Part shown: piece after piece, positions 43,920 to 50,928 of the stretch
Layout: each line of letters begins with the position of its first letter
Numbering within the stretch: the stretch's first letter is position 1
From: Opitutaceae bacterium TAV5
GTDB lineage: Bacteria; Verrucomicrobiota; Verrucomicrobiia; Opitutales; Opitutaceae
Length of the DNA stretch: 64,000 bases
Direction of reading: 5' to 3'
Assembly: GCA_000242935.3 (NCBI GenBank)
Contig: CP007053.1
Span: 1,984,001 to 2,048,000, forward strand
Made by a program: the position numbers and the translations under genes
The notes under the pieces: model-generated
Told to the model about the DNA's origin: nothing
The model's input: only the letters and a program-made list of their open reading frames with translations
Database searches by the model: none

Positions 43920-44342
43920 ATGCAAGCCGACAAGTTTTCCTCCGGCCCGGTGAAGAAGGCGCGCATCGAGATCATCCCGTTGATAGACGTGATTTTCTTT
44001 CTGCTCGCCACCTTCGTCCTGTTCACGCTCTCGCTGAACAAGTCGGGGGGTCTTAACGTGGCCCTGCCGATGACCGAGACCGGCGAGATGCGCAGCGCCG
44101 ACAATGCGATAACGATCTCGATCACGCAGGAAGGCACGCTGGCCTGGGACAAGGAGCCGGTCACGCTCGAGGAATTCATCGCGCGCTTGCAGGCGTACAA
44201 ACAGGTGGAGCCCAACCCGAATGTGCTCATCAACGGCGACGAAGGCGCGCTGTTCACCCAGGCGCGCTATGTGATCGACGAGGTGCGCAAGGCCGGCATC
44301 AGCCGGATCAAGATCGAGACGCGCCTGCGCCCCGGCGCCTGA
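43920..44342 (+). CDS. exbD: ExbD-type protein, first of a tandem pair
   Basis: The ATG at 43920 gives 140 residues, with one membrane helix (about 18-38) beginning RIEIIPLIDVIFFLL. Asp23 is the conserved proton-carrying residue. A periplasmic ExbD domain follows, ending SRIKIETRLRPGA. It shares its N-terminal 40 residues almost exactly with the next gene, while the periplasmic domains differ strongly. Two ExbDs per ExbB operon suggest a mixed stator or two alternative ones. The start was chosen at the first Met of the ExbD frame because the upstream extension is out-of-frame ExbB sequence. Confidence 0.93.
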   Translation: MQADKFSSGPVKKARIEIIPLIDVIFFLLATFVLFTLSLNKSGGLNVALPMTETGEMRSADNAITISITQEGTLAWDKEPVTLEEFIARLQAYKQVEPNPNVLINGDEGALFTQARYVIDEVRKAGISRIKIETRLRPGA

Positions 44343-44370
44343 CCTCTCCCGGCGACGATCACTCTTCACC

Positions 44371-44400
44371 GAACTTCAGATTTCAAACTTCCAACTTCAC
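44371..44400. repeat. AACTTC-rich spacer, copy 1
   Basis: GAACTTCAGATTTCAAACTT and the following CCAACTTCAC fill the gap between the tandem ExbD genes. Similar AACTTC-rich strings sit in front of two further genes of this operon (46891-46930, 47489-47523). Confidence 0.5.
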
Positions 44401-44409
44401 CCGAACACC

Positions 44410-44847
44410 ATGTCAGGCTCAACCGGCGGATTCCACAGCGGCGGCGTCAAGAAAGCGCGCATCGAGATCATCCCGCTCATCGATGTGATCTTCTTCCTGC
44501 TCGCCACCTTCGTCCTGTTCACACTCTCGCTGAACAAGATCCAGTCGGTGCCGGTGGACCTGCCGCAGGCCACGCCCGCGCCGCAGCAGCAGAACAACGA
44601 CGACGAGACGATTGTCCTGCAACTGTCCGAACCGGGCACCGCCTACTGGAACCGCGAGCTGATCAACCTCTCCGAAATCGCCCCGCGCCTGATCAACTAC
44701 AAGGCATCGAACCCGAATCCGCGGGTGCTCATCACCGGCGACGACCGGGCCCGTTATGGCGCCGCCATCAACGCGCTCGACGAGGTCCGCAAGGCCGGCA
44801 TCACCCAGGTTTCCATCGAGACCGCCTATCGTCCCACCGGACGCTGA
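44410..44847 (+). CDS. exbD: ExbD-type protein, second of a tandem pair
   Basis: This 145-residue ExbD starts at ATG 44410. The membrane helix again carries RIEIIPLIDVIFFLL, with Asp25. The periplasmic domain (about 45-145) is different from that of its neighbour (TIVLQLSEPGTAYWNRELI; ALDEVRKAGITQVSIET). It lies 8 bp upstream of tonB, so the two are probably translationally linked. Because the membrane parts match and the periplasmic parts do not, the pair may form heterodimers with different TonB or peptidoglycan contacts (inference). Confidence 0.93.
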   Translation: MSGSTGGFHSGGVKKARIEIIPLIDVIFFLLATFVLFTLSLNKIQSVPVDLPQATPAPQQQNNDDETIVLQLSEPGTAYWNRELINLSEIAPRLINYKASNPNPRVLITGDDRARYGAAINALDEVRKAGITQVSIETAYRPTGR

Positions 44848-44855
44848 CCCGATCC

Positions 44856-45524
44856 ATGAAACGCGACATCATCATCGCCCTTCTGGCCTCCCTGTTGCTA
44901 CACGGCGGCTTTGCGCTGGGCGGCCAGTTTTTCAGAGAGAAGCCGGAGGTCGCAGCCGCGGCCGAAGAGGACGTGCCGACCATCGAGCTGATGCCGATGC
45001 CGCAGGTCGAGCCCGACGAACCCGAAGTCGTCGAGTCCGCTCCCGAGGAAGCGGCGGCCGATCTTTCCGACCTCGCTCCGCCGATGCAGGCCGACACGCC
45101 CTCGGCGGTGTCCTCGCCCTTCGAACAAAAAATCCAGCCCCCGCCCCCCCCGGGCCTGTCGCGGCCGACCGGAGTCATCTCGATCCCCACCGGGCGGCCG
45201 GGAACGGGCATCGCCGGCTCCGGCATGGCCAATCTCTTCGACCTGGCCAACCTCGACGAAATGCCCACACCGCGCTTCCAGGCCGCGCCGCTGTATCCCT
45301 TCGAGATGCGCCGTGCCGGCATCCGCGGCCAGGTCATGGTCGGCTTCATCGTCGACACCGCCGGCAACGTGCGCGACGCCTACGCCATCAGCTCGAGCCA
45401 CCGCGAGTTCGAGCAGGAAGCCGTCAACGCCGTCATGAAGTGGAAGTTCCGGCCCGGCAAAAAAGGCGGCGCCAACGTCAACGCACGCATGCAGGTTCCC
45501 ATCCAGTTTAACCCGGTCCAATGA
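44856..45524 (+). CDS. tonB: TonB energy transducer with SxxxH motif
   Basis: This 222-residue TonB has a short cytoplasmic N-terminus and a membrane helix (about 5-23) with the canonical motif SLLLH (Ser12, His16), which in E. coli TonB couples to the ExbB-ExbD proton path. An acidic Pro/Glu-rich linker (about 35-140) follows, then a TonB C-terminal domain (about 143-222: PLYPFEMRRAGIRGQVMVGF, VNAVMKWKFRPGKK). The stop overlaps the start of the TPR gene. The TonB-dependent receptor at 48359-50818 is the obvious outer-membrane partner. Confidence 0.93.
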   Translation: MKRDIIIALLASLLLHGGFALGGQFFREKPEVAAAAEEDVPTIELMPMPQVEPDEPEVVESAPEEAAADLSDLAPPMQADTPSAVSSPFEQKIQPPPPPGLSRPTGVISIPTGRPGTGIAGSGMANLFDLANLDEMPTPRFQAAPLYPFEMRRAGIRGQVMVGFIVDTAGNVRDAYAISSSHREFEQEAVNAVMKWKFRPGKKGGANVNARMQVPIQFNPVQ

Positions 45525-46873
45525 TCATGCTCCTTTCCATCGCCCGCCGCGGCGTCCTGCTCGGCCTGCTCTCCCTCTGCGCCATCACCGTGTCCGCGCA
45601 GGAGGCGCCCAAAAAGGAAATCTCCGAAAAGGTTTCCACCGAACTCGGCAAACTGCGCGCGCTGACCGAAGCCAAGGATTATGCCGGCTCCCTGCAATTG
45701 ATCGACGGCCTGCTCCCGGCCGTGCAGCCCGAGAGCTATGATCTGGCCCTGCTCGCGCAAATCAAGGTCCAGATCCTCCTGACGGATTCCCGGTACGATG
45801 CGGCCATCGATCCTCTCGAACGCGCCCTGGATCTGGGCACCCGCTACGGATTTTTCGAGCCCAAGGCCCTGCTGGACCAGCGCTACCTCCTCAGCCAGCT
45901 CTACTATCAGAAATCCTCCGAATCCAGGGTTCCGGCCGAACGCGCGGCCCTCCTTGAAAAGGCCCATCTCCACATCCGCCGCTGGATGGAGCTTTCGCCA
46001 ACACCCTCGCCGGAAGTCCAGCTCTACGCAGCCTCCATCCTCTACGCGCAGGCCACCCTCGATCCCGGCAAGATCGACCTTGCCAAAATCCGCCAGTCGC
46101 TGGCCGAGGCCGAAAAAAATCTCTACCTGCAGGCCAAACCCTCCGACCAGCTCTATGTGCTCATGCTGGCCGCCCGCCAGCAACTCGGCCAGCTGGAAGC
46201 CGTCGCCGATCTCCTGGAGCTGATGGTCCTGCGCCATCCCGATTCCGCGCAGTACTGGCAGCAACTGGCCTCCACCTATTTCGCGCTCGCCGCCGAGATG
46301 AAGGACCCGCAGGAGGTCGCCCGCTACCACCTGCGTTCGCTCCTGACCTTCGAACGCGCCCAGGAACTCGGCCTGCTCAACTCCCCGCGCGAAAACTTCA
46401 GTGTGGTCGCCCTGCTTCTCACCCTGGAGCAATACAACAGGGCCGTCGCGCTCCTGGAAAAAGGCCTGGAAGGCGGCTCGATCGAAAACACCCGCCCCAA
46501 CTGGGAATTGCTCTCCAACTCCTACCAGCAGGCGCATCAGGAAACCCGCGCCGTCGATGCCCTCCGCCGCGCCGTCGAGCACTTCCCGCAAGATGCGCAA
46601 CTGGAGTTTTCGCTGGCCCAGTTGCACTACTCGCTCGGGGAGATCGGAGAGGCGCGCACGCGGCTGGAAACCGCGCTCGGCAAGGAGGGCCTGGAAAAAC
46701 CGGGCCAGGCCCGCCTGTTCCTCGCCTACATCGATTACGAACTGCAACGCTTCGAGGAGGCGGAAAAATGGGCCGGAGAGGCCGCCGCCCATCCCGACGC
46801 CAAACCCGAGGACGTCAGGCGCCTCACCCGCGCCGTCCGCGATGCCCTCGCCGCCCGCTCCGGCAAAAGCTGA
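45521..46873 (+). CDS. Exported TPR-repeat protein
   Basis: This 450-residue protein has a signal peptide (about 1-27, ending VSAQ) and at least six tetratricopeptide-like helix pairs. Examples are LGKLRALTEAKDYAGSLQLI, LLTLEQYNRAVALLEKGLEG and LFLAYIDYELQRFEEAEKWA. TPR proteins of this kind are common companions of Ton operons in Bacteroidetes and Verrucomicrobia, and probably scaffold the periplasmic side. Its ATG overlaps the tonB stop by four bases. It is followed after 64 bp by two small coiled-coil membrane proteins. No catalytic motif is visible. Confidence 0.88.
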   Translation: MIMLLSIARRGVLLGLLSLCAITVSAQEAPKKEISEKVSTELGKLRALTEAKDYAGSLQLIDGLLPAVQPESYDLALLAQIKVQILLTDSRYDAAIDPLERALDLGTRYGFFEPKALLDQRYLLSQLYYQKSSESRVPAERAALLEKAHLHIRRWMELSPTPSPEVQLYAASILYAQATLDPGKIDLAKIRQSLAEAEKNLYLQAKPSDQLYVLMLAARQQLGQLEAVADLLELMVLRHPDSAQYWQQLASTYFALAAEMKDPQEVARYHLRSLLTFERAQELGLLNSPRENFSVVALLLTLEQYNRAVALLEKGLEGGSIENTRPNWELLSNSYQQAHQETRAVDALRRAVEHFPQDAQLEFSLAQLHYSLGEIGEARTRLETALGKEGLEKPGQARLFLAYIDYELQRFEEAEKWAGEAAAHPDAKPEDVRRLTRAVRDALAARSGKS

Positions 46874-46890
46874 CCTCACCGCGTCACCGT

Positions 46891-46930
46891 CAACCAACTA
46901 CAAATTTCCAACGACAAACTTCCAACTTCC
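46891..46930. repeat. AACTTCC-rich spacer, copy 2
   Basis: CAACCAACTACAAATTTCCA continues as ACGACAAACTTCCAACTTCC directly before the start codon of the first coiled-coil gene. See also 44371-44400 and 47489-47523. Confidence 0.5.
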
Positions 46931-46937
46931 ACCCGTC

Positions 46938-47453
46938 ATGAACAAAGCCTACTTTCTCGCACCGATCCTCGCCATTCTCGCCTTCGGAGGTTTTTACTGG
47001 AACTTCCGCAGCGGCTATGAGGAGCGGGAGGTGGCCAAACAGGCCGCAATCCGCGCCGAAAAGGAGGAGAGCCTGAAGGTCGAGGCCGAGGCGCGCCGCA
47101 AGGCGATCGAGGAAGCGGTGGCGCTTCAGGAGCAGCGAAAAAAAGAACGCGCCGAAAAAGAGGCCGCAGAGCAGGCCGCGAAAGAAGCCCGCCAGCTCGC
47201 GCTCGACGAGCGCGACAAGGCATATTCCGCCATGCAACAATCCGAACGCCGGCTCGAACAGCTGAAGAAAGAGCTCGCGACGGTCCAGGCCGACATCGCC
47301 GCCGTCAAGACCGTCCACGAAACCGCCACGGCCGAGGAGGATTTTCTGAAAACCTACGTCGAAAAAGTCCGGACCAACCAGCGGGCGCTCGAGGGTGTCA
47401 TCAGCAAGATCCTGCCCGGAGGCCTCACCGCCCTGGCTCCCGCCGGCAGCTAG
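46938..47453 (+). CDS. Membrane-anchored coiled-coil protein
   Basis: The ATG at 46938 gives 171 residues. A single N-terminal membrane helix (AYFLAPILAILAFGGFYW, about 4-21) is followed by a long charged helix (about 25-150) rich in Glu, Ala, Lys and Arg (EEREVAKQAAIRAEKEE, EKEAAEQAAKEARQLALDE), strongly coiled-coil. The extreme C-terminus (ISKILPGGLTALAP) is hydrophobic. It resembles the middle part of TolA-like proteins but has no TolA C-terminal domain. It forms a pair with the next gene and probably spans the periplasm as part of the Ton assembly. This function is inferred from context. Confidence 0.82.
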   Translation: MNKAYFLAPILAILAFGGFYWNFRSGYEEREVAKQAAIRAEKEESLKVEAEARRKAIEEAVALQEQRKKERAEKEAAEQAAKEARQLALDERDKAYSAMQQSERRLEQLKKELATVQADIAAVKTVHETATAEEDFLKTYVEKVRTNQRALEGVISKILPGGLTALAPAGS

Positions 47454-47488
47454 CCGTCGCACTATCGGCAACCGTCCCGTTCTCTGCC

Positions 47489-47523
47489 ACCAATTCCCAA
47501 CCACCAACTTCAAACTGCCACTT
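47489..47523. repeat. AACTTC-rich spacer, copy 3
   Basis: CCAATTCCCAACCACCAACT continues as TCAAACTGCCACTTC before the second coiled-coil gene. It is the third such spacer in this operon. Confidence 0.5.
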
Positions 47524-47526
47524 CGC

Positions 47527-48033
47527 ATGAACCGTTTCTACCTGATCGTTCCCCTCGTCCTCGTCGCACTTTTCGGCGGCGTCTACTGGAATCACACCCG
47601 ACACGCGGCCGAACTGGCGCTGCAGAAGGAAGCGGAGACGCTCCGGCTGGAGCAGGCCGAGGAGGCCAAGAAAGCGGAGGCCGAAGCGAAAGCGCGCGAG
47701 GACGCCGCCCGCCGCGCCGCCGAGCGGCTCGCGGAGGAGAAGAAAAAAGAAGAGGAAAAACAGGCGCGCCAGGAGGCCGAGAGCGCGAAAATCGCGGCCG
47801 ACACGAAGAGCGCTCGCGAGACGGCCGCCGCCCGCGCCGAAGAGATCGCGCAACTCGAAAAACAGCTCACCGACCTGCGGGCCGCGCTGGAGACGCTGCA
47901 CAAGGACACCTTCGAACTGAACCGCCGCGTGGAGCTGGCGCGGATCGAGCGGCGCAACGCCGAGCTCGAAGTCCAGCGCCTCACCGAGATGGTCGCCCGC
48001 AAGGCCGGCTCCTCCCTCGTCAACGCTCCGTAA
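47527..48033 (+). CDS. Membrane-anchored coiled-coil protein, second of a pair
   Basis: This 168-residue protein has an N-terminal membrane helix (FYLIVPLVLVALFGGVYW, about 4-21). A continuous charged helix covers about 28-160 (EKKKEEEKQARQEAESAKIA, EIAQLEKQLTDLRAALETLH). It has the same layout as the preceding protein, including the FGG-YWN boundary of the membrane segment, so the two are probably ancient duplicates. It is the last gene before the strong terminator at 48084-48113. A structural role beside TonB is inferred. Confidence 0.82.
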   Translation: MNRFYLIVPLVLVALFGGVYWNHTRHAAELALQKEAETLRLEQAEEAKKAEAEAKAREDAARRAAERLAEEKKKEEEKQARQEAESAKIAADTKSARETAAARAEEIAQLEKQLTDLRAALETLHKDTFELNRRVELARIERRNAELEVQRLTEMVARKAGSSLVNAP

Positions 48034-48083
48034 CGATCCAACCTGCATTTCCGGACACCGGTTCCGGACGATTCCATCCCCTC

Positions 48084-48113
48084 GCCGCCGCGGTTATCCG
48101 CGGCGGCTTTTTT
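48084..48113 (+). terminator. Intrinsic terminator of the second Ton operon
   Basis: GCCGCCGCGG (48084-48093) pairs perfectly with CCGCGGCGGC (48098-48107) around TTAT and is followed by six T residues. It ends the operon that starts at 43184, so the TonB-dependent receptor downstream needs its own promoter. Confidence 0.9.
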
Positions 48114-48358
48114 GTCCGGACATTTTTCACCGAAAGGCCTGGCGGCATAAAAAGAAGAAAAACGCCGGCACCCGTGTAATAAAAATCCAGGGACAACCTC
48201 TCCTCACCATCCGGAACCGGGCGTCAGATTGAATGAAAGTCCACTTTGGTCACAAAACTTTGAATACTATCGTAGACGCCCGTCATGCGGGCTGCATGGC
48301 ATCGGCGATGCTGATTGGCATGCGACCTTAACAGGAAACCAAACCGGCTCAACCTGAC
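48114..48358 (+). promoter_or_regulatory. Upstream region of the TonB-dependent receptor gene
   Basis: This 245-bp leader after the terminator must contain the receptor promoter. A possible -10-like TACTAT is at 48265-48270 with a poor TTGGTC upstream (48246-48251, spacing only 13). A 5-bp stem GCCCG-TCATG-CGGGC lies at 48278-48292. None of these is strong. Confidence 0.3.
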
Positions 48359-50818
48359 ATGAAAAACAAGACAAATCATCGCTTCAAAAGTTCCGGGCGT
48401 CATGTGCCGCCCCACCTCGCTTCTCTCTTGCTCGGCCTGATGGCGGCCAGTTGCGGGTATGCCCAGACCGCAACCGAGCCCGAAGTCACCGGCGAGCTCG
48501 AGGAATTCGTCGTCGGCGGTACGGGAGACCCGAACAATATCGTCCCCAACCGGCCGATCGACACTCTCGGTTTGTCCAAGAAGATCGTCGATACACCCCG
48601 CTCGATCAGCACCGTATCCGGAGAGACGATCGAAAAGTTCAACATCACCGAGCTGGCCGATCTTTCCCGTTTTTCGCCCAGCACCTATACCGCGTTCTCA
48701 TTTGGCGTCCAGGGCGGCCTTCAGATCCGCGGAGACACGGCAGACACCTACTTTGGCGATATCAGAAAGATCAACAACGCGGCCAACGTCCCGACGATTA
48801 TCGGCGCGAGCGATGGTATCACGATCGTGCGCGGTCCGTCTTCCGCTGTTCTCGGCATCGGTTCGGTCGGCGGATTCATGAACTACCTCCCCAAATCCGC
48901 CCGTGCCAGCACCGGCAAATACCTGGAGCGCCTGACCGGCAAGGTCAGCATGACCTTCGACGACTGGGGGAAACGGGTGGCCACCGCAGAAGTCGGCGGC
49001 CCTGCGACGATTTTGGGCAAAAAGGCGGGCTTCTATATCTACACCCAGGGCGAACGTTCCGACACGTATTACAAAGGCCAGGAAATCGATGACGAAATCA
49101 TTCAAGCGACCCTGACGATCGACCTGACCGATGCGCTGCGCATGGAAATTGGCGGCAACTATCAGCACCATGAGGGAACGGGCATCGCCGGCTGGAACCG
49201 TGTCACCCAGGATCTTGTGAATCACCGCACCTATCAGACCGGATCGCCCGATTTCAGCCTGATCGATACCAACGGCGATGGCGTCGCCAGCCGCGAGGAG
49301 TTGTACAATGCCGGATTGACCAACAACTACAACTTCAGCGCCCCCGGCGTCCCCGTGCCGAACCAGGTGAAACCCGGCACCGACGCCTATACCGCGCCCG
49401 GCGGGCCGCTGGCATTCGTGACCGATGTCGGCACGGCCAAACTCAGCCCCCGCAACGTGCTGCTCGAACGCGTCAATTACGGTGTCGACTATATCGGATA
49501 CATCAAGCTGATCAACGACTCGAACCCGGACCTGGTGTTCAAAAACGTCCTCTTCTTCGAGCACCAGAAGTACCACAAGCTTTCGGACATCGCCTATTTC
49601 CGCGCAGGCGACACCAAGCTTTTCGAGGAGAGAGTCAGCGTCGACTGGCATGTGCAGGGTTTGCCGGACTGGCTCAAGATAAACAACATGAGCGCCTTCA
49701 ACATCCGGTATCTCGATGCGCGCAACTCCACGACCAACGTGTACCAGCTCTTCAACTACTGGGACCTCAAGCGCTACACCAACGGCCGTTATTACTTCCA
49801 GAACGGTTGGGATAATCCCGACGAGGCCGGTGTCGATTCGGATGCGCGAAGCGAGCATACCGAAATCGGTCTCGGCAATGTTCTGGACGTAACCATGTTC
49901 GACCGGCTCAACCTGAACGTCGGTGTCCGTTTCGACTGGGTCGATGCCGATGTGAAAAACTATCCGGGCTTGAGAAATTCGGGGAATGTCCTGACACCCA
50001 CCCCCGCCTCGTCTGCATCGGGAAAAGAGCATGCGACCTCGCTCACGTCAGCCAGTCTTTCCTACCGGGTGCTGCCCAATATCGTCCCGTACGTCACTTA
50101 CGCGGAACCCAAGACCATCGTTCCCGGCAGCACGGGCGGTTTGAGCTCAGCCCAGGTCAACGACGAGATTCTCACCGACACGCAACTCAAGGAGGCGGGC
50201 ATCAAGGGAGAATTTTTCAACGGCAAGCTGTTCGTCTCCTATGCCATCTACGAGCAGTACCGCACGGCGTTTGTCCAGTCCCTGAATGGCGGCAACGGCG
50301 ACTTCCAGCAGACCCGCAGCAAGGGGCAGGAAGTCGAGGTTCGCTGGGCTCCGACCCGTAACTTCAACATGGCGATTGCCGCGGACTGGATGCGCCGCGA
50401 CAACGATCCGCTGGCGCCCGGCTTCACACCGGTGCCGGCCGATACCGTTGGTCTGGATCCGGTCGAGTTTGGCGGCGGCCGTTATCAACTCGCGTACGAT
50501 CCCAATGACACGCGTGTTCCCCGTCCGAAAGCGATCTACAGCCTCTTCGGAAACTATATCTTTGGCGACAGCGGCTTCGACGTATCGGCCGGGGTCAATT
50601 ATACGGGGGGCTATAATGCGTCCAACATCGGCGACATCAAGTTGCCGTCCGCGCTGACCTTCTCCCTCGATGTCGGTTACCAGACCAAGAGCTGGGAATT
50701 CCGCCTTTCCGGCAAGAATCTGACCAATGAGCTCTTCTTCACCTCGACCAGCGGCAGCGCGGCGCTGATTCCGCAGCCCGGCCGCACCTTCACCGCCAAG
50801 ATCACCTACAAGTTCTGA
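48359..50818 (+). CDS. TonB-dependent outer-membrane receptor
   Basis: This 819-residue receptor has a signal peptide (about 1-36, CGYAQT), a likely TonB box at about 48-54 (EEFVVGG) and a plug domain at about 75-180 (DTPRSISTVSGETIEKF, GLQIRGD, ITIVRGPSSAVLGIGSVGG). A 22-strand-type barrel runs to the terminal Phe of TAKITYKF. There is no STN domain, so it is a transporter rather than a sigma-linked transducer. It follows the Ton operon across a terminator and precedes four exported amidases, so its ligand may be an amide-bearing compound (inference). The general type is that of FhuE/FpvA-like siderophore receptors, but this does not fix the substrate. Confidence 0.92.
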   Translation: MKNKTNHRFKSSGRHVPPHLASLLLGLMAASCGYAQTATEPEVTGELEEFVVGGTGDPNNIVPNRPIDTLGLSKKIVDTPRSISTVSGETIEKFNITELADLSRFSPSTYTAFSFGVQGGLQIRGDTADTYFGDIRKINNAANVPTIIGASDGITIVRGPSSAVLGIGSVGGFMNYLPKSARASTGKYLERLTGKVSMTFDDWGKRVATAEVGGPATILGKKAGFYIYTQGERSDTYYKGQEIDDEIIQATLTIDLTDALRMEIGGNYQHHEGTGIAGWNRVTQDLVNHRTYQTGSPDFSLIDTNGDGVASREELYNAGLTNNYNFSAPGVPVPNQVKPGTDAYTAPGGPLAFVTDVGTAKLSPRNVLLERVNYGVDYIGYIKLINDSNPDLVFKNVLFFEHQKYHKLSDIAYFRAGDTKLFEERVSVDWHVQGLPDWLKINNMSAFNIRYLDARNSTTNVYQLFNYWDLKRYTNGRYYFQNGWDNPDEAGVDSDARSEHTEIGLGNVLDVTMFDRLNLNVGVRFDWVDADVKNYPGLRNSGNVLTPTPASSASGKEHATSLTSASLSYRVLPNIVPYVTYAEPKTIVPGSTGGLSSAQVNDEILTDTQLKEAGIKGEFFNGKLFVSYAIYEQYRTAFVQSLNGGNGDFQQTRSKGQEVEVRWAPTRNFNMAIAADWMRRDNDPLAPGFTPVPADTVGLDPVEFGGGRYQLAYDPNDTRVPRPKAIYSLFGNYIFGDSGFDVSAGVNYTGGYNASNIGDIKLPSALTFSLDVGYQTKSWEFRLSGKNLTNELFFTSTSGSAALIPQPGRTFTAKITYKF

Positions 50819-50840
50819 CCTGACCTGTTCGCTCACATCC

Positions 50841-50905
50841 CCGGTCCGCGCAAGGAAGCGCGGGCCGGGCCGACGGGAAGCACCGGGCGTGCCCTCGTTT
50901 TTTTT
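50841..50905 (+). terminator. Possible terminator between receptor and amidase genes
   Basis: CCGGTCCGCGC (50841-50851) pairs with GCGCGGGCCGG (50858-50868) with one T-G pair. A run of eight T residues is at 50898-50905, 29 bp after the stem. The distance between stem and T-run weakens the call. The T-run also lies just before the amidase start at 50929. Confidence 0.45.
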
Positions 50906-50928
50906 CAATCACCCTTGCCTGCAAAACC

